The translations under genes were made by a program, and so were the position numbers. DNA of 43,028 nt. It comes from a virus. The stretch spans positions 1-43,028 of IMG/VR virus record IMGVR_UViG_3300048112_000374. One strand, written 5' to 3'. The notes under the pieces were generated by a model that saw nothing but the letters and a program-made list of their open reading frames with translations, was not told where the DNA came from and did not search any database. This document shows, in pieces, positions 1 through 8,200 of this stretch. Position 1 is the stretch's first letter. The number at the start of each line of letters is the position of its first letter.

Positions 1-260
1 GTACTAAAACTAGCCGCACCGTCTGTGCTTAATCTTTGTCCTGTTAAGTCGTCAAATTTGTATACTGCCACTACTGGCATTGTTTCTGCTGGAGGAAGAT
101 AACGCAACTTTCTATAAGTAGGTAATTCTACTTGTTTAGGTTCCTCCACACACTCTAAAAAATTTGTATTGCATATTTCATCACCAGGAATGGCGATGCT
201 GGCGCACCCAGAAGTTAGCAATAGTGCCGCTAAGGCAAAAATCAAACTGAAGTTTTTCAT
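1..260 (-). CDS. csgG: CsgG-like outer-membrane secretion lipoprotein (N-terminal part)
   Basis: This is the first 86 codons of a gene running off the left edge. The start ATG overlaps the csgF stop (TAATG). A hydrophobic signal ends in TSGC, so residue 19 should be the lipidated cysteine. After a short linker come LPPAE and VVAVYKFDDLTGQ, which align with the E. coli CsgG segment LPAPTGKIFVSVYNIQDETG. CsgG forms a nonameric outer-membrane pore that exports curli subunits. Adjacency to a CsgF-like gene supports the family call. No CsgA/B-like subunit gene is visible, so a curli fiber role is not shown. In a phage late operon the pore could serve export, envelope permeabilisation or lysis (inference). 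The rest of the pore lies outside the window. Confidence 0.8.
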   Translation of the reverse strand, partial: MKNFSLIFALAALLLTSGCASIAIPGDEICNTNFLECVEEPKQVELPTYRKLRYLPPAETMPVVAVYKFDDLTGQRLSTDGAASFS

Positions 261-757
261 TATCCGCCGCCAATACTTCCGATACCAATCGGTATCTCAA
301 TCTCAGTTACAGAACCATCTGGATCTACAATAGTCAACCTCATAACTTCTAACCCATCTTCGTTTAATACAATCTGGTATGAAACGTTGTTACCTTCAAT
401 AGTAAAATCACCTGAATCTGAACCTGTGCATTCTACTACTGTTGCTGGATCACAAAACATACTATCAACTAATCCTTTTGATATCTGTGCATATATTCTA
501 CTTTCTAAATTTCTAATAAATTTGTTTATTGTGCTGTTAGATTCTTCACGTTCTGCCGCCTTGAGTGCTGACTCTATGTCGTCTCTAATTTTGTCTTTGC
601 GACTTTTTTCCTGATTTTCAATCGTTAGGTAATGTGCTCCTGTACCTACTCCGCTGAAACTAGGAGATTTAAATTTATGTACTAGTTGGTCTGCTTGTAC
701 ATTGGCTGTAAAAGCAATCATAATATAGCCAACCGCTATCATTAATACCTTATTCAT
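260..757 (-). CDS. csgF: CsgF-like curli assembly factor
   Basis: This is a 165-residue protein with a Sec signal peptide: hydrophobic residues 4-18 and a VQA cleavage site near residue 22. The mature N-terminus (QLVHKFKSPSFSG, then GAHYL) matches the CsgF pattern F-x-F-x-N-P-x-F-G-G followed by G-x-x-L. This is the segment that in E. coli inserts into the CsgG barrel. The middle is helical and charged. The C-terminal half alternates in strands (YQIVLNEDGLEVMRLTIVD, then TEIEIP), again like CsgF. It is longer than E. coli CsgF (138 residues), mainly from a charged insert at about residues 45-80. Its ATG overlaps the upstream stop (ATGA) and its stop overlaps csgG, so the two are translationally coupled. 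Confidence 0.8.
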   Translation of the reverse strand: MNKVLMIAVGYIMIAFTANVQADQLVHKFKSPSFSGVGTGAHYLTIENQEKSRKDKIRDDIESALKAAEREESNSTINKFIRNLESRIYAQISKGLVDSMFCDPATVVECTGSDSGDFTIEGNNVSYQIVLNEDGLEVMRLTIVDPDGSVTEIEIPIGIGSIGGG

Positions 758-1053
758 TTTTCAACTTCCTGTTTTTTTAACTCTTGTAATGCTTCTTTTT
801 CTTCTGCGTCTTCTAATACGGCTTGCCTTGCTCTATATTCTAAAACAACATTTACTTTTTGTTGTAATCTAATCATGTCTTGGTCAAGCATTCTGGTTTG
901 GTCAATAACTCTAATTAATGCCATATGCATTTGTCCTAATGCTGGCTTAATTTCTGTACCGATAAATTTCCATACATAAAAAATAAAGTACCCAAGTCCA
1001 ACTGTAGCGACTACTGGGTAGCCGTGATCTGAAACAAGTTGTGCTATATCCAC
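754..1053 (-). CDS. small one-TM, coiled-coil protein (holin-like)
   Basis: This is a 99-residue protein with one N-terminal membrane segment (about residues 13-32, VVATVGLGYFIFYVWKFIG). A long charged, probably coiled-coil cytoplasmic helix follows, with a Glu/Lys-rich tail. It starts at GTG, overlapping the previous TAG by one base, with AGGAGA seven bases upstream. It resembles the preceding gene in layout and in the motif G-x-P followed by a GYFIF/GFFIF membrane core, so the two look like a diverged tandem duplication. Size, topology and position before csgF/csgG in a late operon fit a holin or membrane scaffold, but no holin family can be assigned from sequence alone. Confidence 0.7.
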   Translation of the reverse strand: MDIAQLVSDHGYPVVATVGLGYFIFYVWKFIGTEIKPALGQMHMALIRVIDQTRMLDQDMIRLQQKVNVVLEYRARQAVLEDAEEKEALQELKKQEVEK

Positions 1054-1349
1054 TAGTCTCTCCTAACATCCAACTTGCCATCTTCCACAAAGTTTTCTGC
1101 TCTCGCAATTCTATCTATATCTGGTCTGAGGTCTAATGCACTGCTTACAAGCAAATCAATTTTCATCATTTCATTACTCATTGTTCTTGCTCTATTTTCT
1201 AAACTATTACAAAACATCGTGAGTGTTTCTATTTGCCCGACTATGCCGGCAAGCATTTGTTTGATTATGAGAAATATAAAAAATCCCATCGTGAGGGAAC
1301 CGGCAATTGGTAAACCCACTTCGCCGATTAACTTAAAAATGTCTTCCAT
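1053..1349 (-). CDS. small one-TM protein, paralogue of its neighbour (holin-like)
   Basis: This is a 98-residue protein, first gene of the operon ending in csgG. It has a short amphipathic start (MEDIFKLIGEVGLP), one membrane segment at about residues 12-34 and a charged helical C-terminus. AGGTGGAG lies just upstream of the ATG, and a GATAAATA late promoter lies 72 bases upstream. It is similar in length and architecture to the 99-residue protein that follows. Function is unknown. A late-expressed pair of small membrane proteins is typical of lysis cassettes, but attachment of a host-envelope or export complex is equally possible here. Confidence 0.7.
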   Translation of the reverse strand: MEDIFKLIGEVGLPIAGSLTMGFFIFLIIKQMLAGIVGQIETLTMFCNSLENRARTMSNEMMKIDLLVSSALDLRPDIDRIARAENFVEDGKLDVRRD

Positions 1350-1420
1350 CTACTCCACCTATGTGTTTATTGTTTTTATATAGAATGTGTGATGTGTTGT
1401 ATGTATAATTTATGTAACTA

Positions 1421-1428
1421 TATTTATC
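1421..1428 (-). promoter_or_regulatory. T4-type late promoter (GATAAATA) for the csg operon
   Basis: The minus strand reads GATAAATA, one base from the T4 late consensus TATAAATA and identical to the motif before gp20, the tape measure gene, gp25 and others here. It lies 72 bases before the first gene of the membrane/CsgF/CsgG operon. The expected start point is an A about six bases downstream. Confidence 0.75.
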
Positions 1429-1446
1429 GTTTTTTTATAATTTCCT

Positions 1447-1460
1447 TTGACCTAGGTCAA
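1447..1460. promoter_or_regulatory. perfect 14-bp palindrome between divergent units
   Basis: TTGACCTAGGTCAA is a perfect inverted repeat in the gap between the minus-strand csg operon and the plus-strand 43-residue ORF. Each half carries TTGACC, a -35-like hexamer, pointing outward on each strand. On the minus strand TATAAA follows after 15 bases. It could be an operator, or overlapping divergent host-type promoters. Only the symmetry is directly seen. Confidence 0.5.
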
Positions 1461-1487
1461 GTTTTCTGTGTTAAAAATCCACAATTG

Positions 1488-1495
1488 TATAAATA
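1488..1495 (+). promoter_or_regulatory. T4-type late promoter (TATAAATA)
   Basis: The plus strand carries an exact T4 late consensus TATAAATA. It points toward the 43-residue ORF at 1610 and implies a leader of about 109 bases. Confidence 0.6.
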
Positions 1496-1609
1496 CTTCT
1501 GTAACACAACTGTAACATAGAGTTTGATTAGTTGTAACATTCCTCATTAGAGGTGAGGTTACCCCAAACATGTTTTACATGTGTGTTAATATACATTTAG
1601 GAGAATAAC
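1496..1609 (+). other. long leader with inverted repeats upstream of a 43-residue ORF
   Basis: This stretch has no gene. It holds three GTAACA copies (near 1502, 1512 and 1534), a CCTC/GAGG pair around 1544-1559, and ACATGT-TTT-ACATGT at about 1568-1582, which can fold as a hairpin. It ends with the ribosome site TAGGAGA before the ATG. Together with the downstream terminator it would form a compact RNA of about 280 bases. Confidence 0.4.
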
Positions 1610-1741
1610 ATGGCGAATCCATTAGGAATAGTAGCCAGATTAACTCGTCCATTACGTGGCACAGCATCTGACTACTTCAAAAAATTTGACTCAATAATGA
1701 AATCTGGACATATGGAAAACATATTACCCAGGGTTTCCTAA
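1610..1741 (+). CDS. 43-residue basic peptide of unknown function
   Basis: This short ORF reads MANPLGIVARLTRPLRG and ends ILPRVS. It has a strong ribosome site (AGGAG, six bases from the ATG), a late promoter upstream and a rho-independent terminator eleven bases after the stop, so it looks like a deliberate monocistronic late gene. The peptide is basic, with an amphipathic N-terminal half. It could be a small virion or lysis-associated peptide, or the leader could be the functional part. It lies between the csg operon and the fiber genes. No family recognised. Confidence 0.55.
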   Translation: MANPLGIVARLTRPLRGTASDYFKKFDSIMKSGHMENILPRVS

Positions 1742-1751
1742 TTTAGTTGAC

Positions 1752-1785
1752 ACAAAAAAAGGGAGCATTTCTGCTCCCTTTTTGT
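1752..1785. terminator. bidirectional rho-independent terminator
   Basis: The stem is GGGAGC (1761-1766) and GCTCCC (1773-1778) with loop ATTTCT. It has seven A before and five T after, so it can end transcription on both strands: the 43-residue ORF on plus and the fiber operon on minus. A second small hairpin, GTGAC-TGTT-GTCAC, lies at 1790-1803. Confidence 0.85.
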
Positions 1786-1828
1786 TTTTGTGACTGTTGT
1801 CACGGTCCCTAAGGTAGTTAAGGATTCT

Positions 1829-4800
1829 TTACATCATGTTAACTAAAACTTCAATAACACCTTCACCTGCTTCGTTTGAACCAACTGCTTTACCAATGAT
1901 TCTACCTGCCTGTGCATTGTTATCTGCTTTAGCATGACCTTTAACACTTGAACTTACAAGCAAGTCACCTTTAGCAACTGGACCAGTAACCTTAGTTGGT
2001 ACTCTTCCTGTTAATGCTACATACTGACCGTCTGCGTCTGAGTTCATCATATATGCTGGATCTGTACTAATGACACCTGCTACTGCGTGATGAGCTTCTT
2101 GTTCACATGCTGTTATTTCTTTCTCTCCACCGAAACATACAACTGTTCCTGCTTCTAGTTCTTCGTCGCTTTCGTATTTCTCAGCCAAATCCGCATATTT
2201 TGCCGATGTTGCCGTACCTTGGAAAGTTACTGCGTATACTTCGTTATATCTCTTTGAACCACTTCCTAAATCAATGCTGTTATCTGCACTTGGAGTAATA
2301 GTACCACTATGTGTATCTGCCGCATCGCTTCTCATGAAACTTCCGCTAGATAAATTATCTAATGTATCAGCATCAACATTTAATGCGTCTACATAAGAAT
2401 TAGTAACTCTTGCATCAATAAGTGAATTAACTCTTGCACTAGTGTGGTATTGGTTTGAGCCTTCAGATACGTCTGAAGTGCTAAATGCACCCATGTTCAC
2501 TGACATAGTTGCACCACTAATACTTAAACCTGTACCAGCATCTAACCAACCCATAGCAGATGAACTATCGTCCCAGAACATCATTCTATCGTCGTTTGGA
2601 TCACTTAAATCCTGAATTCCTAAGTGACTTAATGCTAGTGAAACACTTCCACTTGCTCCGCCACCTGATAAACCAGTACTAGCACTTACGTTTGTTATAT
2701 CACCAACGTTAGTTGTCCAACCACCGTAGTTGCCTAAGTCATTACTAAAGTCGCTTAGTGTGATTTCACTAATAAGTTTTCTGCTTTGTACACCTGAATC
2801 TAGTATTACTAGTTCGTCTGATGATCCAACAACTGCCGCTGTCATATCTGGAAGTTCTGTAAGGTCAACGTTCAATGTAACTGAACCTGAGGTACCGCCA
2901 CCGTCTAACAATGTACCTGCTACAACGGCTTCAATATCGCCTGCGTCATTAGTGAAACTAATTACACCAGTTGTGCTGTTGTATGAAATGTCACCACTTG
3001 CACTAATTAATCCTCTTACATGCGAGTCACTTAGTGCTATTGTTGGTGTGCCACTTGCGCCGCCACCTGTTAAACCGTTTCCTGCTGTAACACCTGTTAA
3101 GTAACCAGTATCTGTAAGTGCAATTTCACCAGTAGTATCATCATATGTAATACCTGTGCCACCGCTTAGTAGTCCTAAAACGTGTGAATCACTTAATGCT
3201 AATGTAACTGCACCAGTAGTACCACCGCCTGTTAAACCATTTCCAGCGGCTACACTTTCAATGTCGCCTGCGTCATTAGTAAAACTAAACACACCGTCAC
3301 TGTAAGATAGGTCACCACTTGCACTAAATAATCCTTTAATGTAACTAGGGCTAACTGCTAATTCAACATCACCTGTTGTACCACCGCCTGTTAAACCTGT
3401 ACCTGCTGTAACGGCACTAATATCACCTGCATCGTTAACAAATGTAATTACACCTGTTGAACTGTTGTATGATAAGTCCCCAGCAACACTAATAGCCGCT
3501 CTGGCTCTTGCTGTGGTATGATAAAGATTACCTGAACCTTCACTTAAATCATCTGTAGTAGCTGATGTCATTTTACTATCCCAACGTGCTGTTGTATAGT
3601 ATAAATTAGTACCTTCTAATAAGTCTGTTGTTGATTCTGCAATCTTAGTATATGCAGTACCGTCTACAGTAAATTCCCACTGGTCGCTTGTTTCATTCCA
3701 CTGTATGTTTACATCTGCACTAGTACCTCTGTCAACTGTAAGACCTGCGTTCTCTGTAGGAGCGCCTGAAGTACCGTAGTTCAAAGTAATAATGTTATCT
3801 TCTAAGTAAATTGTTTCAGTGTTAACTGTTGACGTTGTACCATTAACAGTGAAGTCACCGTTAAATATTACATCATCACTAAATGTTTTAGTACCTGCAA
3901 CAGTTTGAGCACCAGTTGTTCTTACAACTGTAGCATCAACTTCGATTGTGCTTGAATTGTTATCAATACCGTCACCGCCAGTAATATATGATGTACCGTC
4001 TACATACGTTTTGTTTGTAGCATCGCCGGCAGTTGCTGGAGTACCTACGTTATTAATGTAGTTACTACTTGCGTTAATATTACTTGAAAGTGTTAAGCCG
4101 CCTGTACCACCAATTGTTTGGCTGGAATCAAACAACATGTCTGATTGTGCGTTAATTACACCTGTTCCGCCTGCGTTTAATTCAACGTCACCTGTACCTG
4201 AAGTTACTAATGCAACGTTTTGGTTAGTGTCTGCACTAACTGTAATTGTACCAGCATCATCTTCTAATACTTTTTGTCCGTTAACATATAATGAGCCTGG
4301 ACCAACATATATGTCTTTCCACATTTTTGTGGTTGAACCTAAGTCGTATGTTACGTTAGCACTTGGTATTAAATTTCCTGTTAAATTTTCATAGTCTAAA
4401 GCAACAGTGATGTTACCAGTGGCGCCGCCACCTGATAAACCTGAACCTGCTGTTACACCTGAAATAAGGTTTTGGTCGGTAAGTTCTATTACACCAGTAC
4501 CTTCTGTATATGTAATACCTTCACCGCCACTAACAGCCGCTCTAACTCTTGCTGTTGTATGATAAAGGTTACTCGAACCTTCAGTAACACCATCTGTGTT
4601 ACCAGTTAGTTCGCTTAAATCGTCTACTGTATCAACTTGTGCATCAACGTATGCTTTAATGCTTTCTGAACTTGAAAGTGTTGTTGCACTTACTGAGCTC
4701 ATTGTGTCGTCGTCTAGTATTGCTGAACCGCTTACGCCAGTGTTAAAAACTGGACTAGTAAGTGTTTTGTTTGTTAAGGTTTGCGAATCAGTTAACGTTG

Positions 4801-5065
4801 CAACAACTGTGTTGTCAATATTAATTGTAGCGTCACCGCTAGTAGTACCACCAGATAAACCTGTACCTGCTACTACACTTGTAATATCTCCATCACCGAA
4901 TGCTGAAAGTTCTGAATACTTTGCTAACCTATGTCCGCCGCTTGTTGAGCCGTCGTGGACAATAACGGTAGATAAATCTGTATCGACTGTAATCTCACCA
5001 ACCAAACCTGTAAAATTTGCAGTTTGGGAAGTGTTACCTCGTCTCCATTGAATTGCTGTGGCCAT
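1829..5065 (-). CDS. tail fiber-like protein A, Mtd-like N-terminus
   Basis: This is a 1078-residue protein. The start is the ATG at 5065 (MATAIQWRRGNTSQ), with AGGAAG upstream. The N-terminus, including GEITVDTD and VIVHDGSTSGG, resembles the N-terminal domain of Bordetella phage tropism protein Mtd and other fibers. The body is built from repeats of GDI-x-x-V-x-AG-x-GLTGGG-x-(T/S)G-x-V-x-L and (D/S)LSEG-x-NLYHTTARARAA, expected to form elongated trimeric beta structure. The last 280 or so residues (from SHLGIQDLSDPNDD through YNEVYAVTFQGTA and GVISTDPAYMMNS) are shared with fiber B. This C-terminal block resembles an intramolecular chaperone or peptidase-G2-like tip, but whether it self-cleaves is not visible. 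It is probably a receptor-binding or side fiber. It ends at a bidirectional terminator. Confidence 0.8.
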   Translation of the reverse strand: MATAIQWRRGNTSQTANFTGLVGEITVDTDLSTVIVHDGSTSGGHRLAKYSELSAFGDGDITSVVAGTGLSGGTTSGDATINIDNTVVATLTDSQTLTNKTLTSPVFNTGVSGSAILDDDTMSSVSATTLSSSESIKAYVDAQVDTVDDLSELTGNTDGVTEGSSNLYHTTARVRAAVSGGEGITYTEGTGVIELTDQNLISGVTAGSGLSGGGATGNITVALDYENLTGNLIPSANVTYDLGSTTKMWKDIYVGPGSLYVNGQKVLEDDAGTITVSADTNQNVALVTSGTGDVELNAGGTGVINAQSDMLFDSSQTIGGTGGLTLSSNINASSNYINNVGTPATAGDATNKTYVDGTSYITGGDGIDNNSSTIEVDATVVRTTGAQTVAGTKTFSDDVIFNGDFTVNGTTSTVNTETIYLEDNIITLNYGTSGAPTENAGLTVDRGTSADVNIQWNETSDQWEFTVDGTAYTKIAESTTDLLEGTNLYYTTARWDSKMTSATTDDLSEGSGNLYHTTARARAAISVAGDLSYNSSTGVITFVNDAGDISAVTAGTGLTGGGTTGDVELAVSPSYIKGLFSASGDLSYSDGVFSFTNDAGDIESVAAGNGLTGGGTTGAVTLALSDSHVLGLLSGGTGITYDDTTGEIALTDTGYLTGVTAGNGLTGGGASGTPTIALSDSHVRGLISASGDISYNSTTGVISFTNDAGDIEAVVAGTLLDGGGTSGSVTLNVDLTELPDMTAAVVGSSDELVILDSGVQSRKLISEITLSDFSNDLGNYGGWTTNVGDITNVSASTGLSGGGASGSVSLALSHLGIQDLSDPNDDRMMFWDDSSSAMGWLDAGTGLSISGATMSVNMGAFSTSDVSEGSNQYHTSARVNSLIDARVTNSYVDALNVDADTLDNLSSGSFMRSDAADTHSGTITPSADNSIDLGSGSKRYNEVYAVTFQGTATSAKYADLAEKYESDEELEAGTVVCFGGEKEITACEQEAHHAVAGVISTDPAYMMNSDADGQYVALTGRVPTKVTGPVAKGDLLVSSSVKGHAKADNNAQAGRIIGKAVGSNEAGEGVIEVLVNMM

Positions 5066-5101
5066 TGTATTCTTCCTATTTTTATGTTCTACGTTTATGT
5101 A

Positions 5102-5151
5102 GTCTAGACAGTCCGTCGAAAGTCTAGTCATAAAGTAAGGCTCCCGCCTTA
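5102..5151 (-). promoter_or_regulatory. hairpins in the fiber A leader
   Basis: In the leader of fiber A two inverted repeats occur: TAAGGC-GGGA-GCCTTA (5136-5151, minus strand) and CTAGAC/GTCTAG (5104-5109 with 5122-5127, 12-base loop). They lie between the late promoters and the ribosome site, so they may stabilise the mRNA or tune translation. Neither is followed by a T-run on the minus strand. Confidence 0.4.
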
Positions 5152-5157
5152 TTTATA
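5150..5157 (-). promoter_or_regulatory. T4-type late promoter (TATAAATA) for fiber A
   Basis: Exact TATAAATA on the minus strand, 85 bases before the fiber A start codon. It forms a tandem pair with GATAAATA at 5163. Confidence 0.6.
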
Positions 5158-5162
5158 AACAG

Positions 5163-5170
5163 TATTTATC
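5163..5170 (-). promoter_or_regulatory. T4-type late promoter (GATAAATA) for fiber A
   Basis: GATAAATA on the minus strand, between the fiber B stop and the fiber A start. It is the same octamer as at the other late units of this window. Confidence 0.7.
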
Positions 5171-5201
5171 GAGAAACTAGGAAATGTCAGTGTTTGAAAC
5201 C

Positions 5202-8200
5202 TTAAACAACTATTTCAATAACGCCTTCGCCGTGTGTTAAGTTTTCGGAAACAGCCTTGCCAACAATACTTGCCGCCGGAGTTTGATATCCTCTAAACGG
5301 AGCCGCTTTGGCTAAGCCTTTTTTGCCACTTGCTATGAGTACGTCACCTTTTCTAACTGGTCCAATTACTTTACAAGGAACTCTTCCTCTAAGAGCAACT
5401 GCTACAACAGTGTCTCCTTCAAGTTGTGAATTCATTAAGTATGCTGGATCTGTTGAAACAACACCTGCTACTGCTGGAGTACCTTCTTTAGTAACTGCTG
5501 TTACTTCATTTGCTCCGCCAAATTCTACAACTGTGCCAGGAGCATAAGATTCATCTGCAACATATCTTTCTGCCAAATCCGCAAACTGTGCCGAACTCGC
5601 TGTACCTTGGAATGTTACTGCGTATACTTCGTTATATCTCTTTGAGCTTGAACCTAAGTCAATTGAATTATCTGTGCTCGGAGTAATAGTACCACTATGT
5701 GTATCATTTTGGTCACTTCTCATGAAACTTGCACTGTTAATATTATCTAATGTATCAGCATCAACATTTAGTGCATCGACGAATGCAGTGCTAACTCTAG
5801 TGTCTATTAGTGCGTTAACTCTTGCCGCTGTGTGGTACTCGTTTGTACCTTCTGATAAGTCAGAAGTACTAAAGTCACCCATGTTCACTGACATAGTTGC
5901 ACCACTGATACTTAAACCTGTGCCTGCGTCTAACCAGCCTGTTGCTGAACTGCTGTCGTCCCAGAATATAATTTTGTCATCATTTGGATCTGTAAGTGAT
6001 TCTAAACCTAGGTGGCTTAATTCTAATGTAACTGCACCTGATGTTCCACCGCCACTTAAACCTGTACTAGCAATTACTGATTCTATATCACCTGCGTCAT
6101 TTGTGAAACTGAATACACCAGTTGATGCATTATAACTTAAATCACCACCAGCACTAAATAATCCTCTTATTGTAGCATCACTTCTGTCTGAATCTGTAAA
6201 ACTAATTACACCGGTACTGTCGTCATAACTAATATCGCCACTAGCACTAATTAGTGCTCTAATGTCTGCATTACTTACTTCTATGTCATCTGCATTTACA
6301 GTTATGCCGTATCCGGCAACTGCATTAACTGTTACTGTGCCTGCAACACCACCGCCTGTTAAACCGTCACCAGCTGTCACACCTGTGATTGTTCCGCCAA
6401 TAGTAGTAACATCTTTAAAAGTTATTCCGCCGGAACCATCAGTTGCTAATACCTGATTTGCAGTACCATCTGCTGTTGGTAAATCATAATTGCCCGCAAT
6501 ATTTAATGAATCTATTTGTGTGGATCCACTTAACGTTTTATTGCCTGCTATAGTTTGATTGCCTGATGTTCTAACAACTGTACTATCAACTGCTAATGAA
6601 ACTGCACCAGTTGTGCCGCCTCCACTTAAACCGTCACCAGCACCAACGGCTTCAATATCACCTGCGTCATTAGTGAAACTAATTACACCTGTGCCACTGT
6701 CATAACTTAAATCACCACTTACACTAATAGCACCTCTGGCTCTTGCATCTGTATAATAAAGGTTAGTGCCTTCTGAAATATGTGCTGTGGTATTTGGTAT
6801 GCTAAACACACCTGTGCCTTCAGTATAACCTGCAGTACCATTTGTTGCACTTACTGCCGCTCTTGCTCTTGCATCTGTATAGTATAAATTTGTGCCTTCC
6901 GATAAGTCTGATGTTGACTTAGCAGTAAATCCTGCGTCTACTCTAGCATCTGCTCTTGCATTTGTATAATATAAATTTGTATTTTCTGTAATATCACTTG
7001 TATCGAAATCTGTAAAGTCTAATGCAAGTTCATCTGCACTAGCAGTAATACCTTTACCGCCTATAACGTTAAGTGTAAGGTCTCCTGCACTTCCGCCGCC
7101 TGTCATACCAGTACCTGCTATAACGGCTGTGACATCACCTACATTATCTGCATCAATTGTAAATGAGTTTGCAACATCATTATATGTTACAGTTATGTTA
7201 CTGCCGCCTACTACAAAGCCACTGCCTATTCTATCTTCTACTGCTTCGTTAAAGTCGCTGACTTGTGATGCTGTGATATTAATTGCTTGTTGCTGTGCCG
7301 CTGTTATTTGTCCTTGTGCATTAACAGTGAACGTTGGTGTCTGTGAAGCAGTACCATATGTACCGGTTGTAACACCTGAATTTGTTATTGCTATGTCATT
7401 TGCGTTTACAGTAATACCTGTTCCTGCGCCAATGTCTAATGTTACATCACCTGATGTGCCGCCTGTTATTAAACCTGCGCCTGCTACAACACTTGTAACA
7501 TCGCCGTCTAAGTCTGCATCTAAAGTTAATGTGCCGGCAGTATCATTATATGTTGCTGTGATGTTTGCTCCGCCAACAATTAATGCTCCCACTCTGTCGT
7601 CTACTCTTTCGTTAGTAAAGTATAAATTGTTGCCTTCTGAAATGTCTGTTGTTGTTAAGGATTGGCTTATAGTACCAGTTGAATCATTATAATTTATATT
7701 GCCAGAGCCGCTTATTAATCCTTTAACATACGAATCGTCCGTTGATATTGTAATTACATCCGAACTATCGGAACCAGCGTTTGCTAGGTTTATACCGTTG
7801 CCGCCGGATAGTTGCTTCAAGTAATATGTTGCGCCACTCAATGCTTGTGATAATGGCTGGTCACCAGAGCCGTCACCTGGATGTATTGTACTTACAGTCT
7901 CGCCCGAAAGTTCAATAACCCTGTTATTCTGTACACCTTTTAATTTGTTATCGTTTCTGTCGTAAAACATTGTACCGTTAACTAATAAGTCATCCGGTGT
8001 ATGTCTAGGTCCTACTTGGATTGCTCCATCAACTGTGAGTCTTTCTAACGGTCTTGAACCAGTAGTATATGTACTGCCATCACCTGAATTATTTGCTTGG
8101 TCTGTTTCAGTTGACTTGTCGTACACATTTGTGTATAATGATACATTAGCGAAGTCACCCACAAACTTAGTGGTCTTGCCCCAGTTCTGGAAATGTGCTC

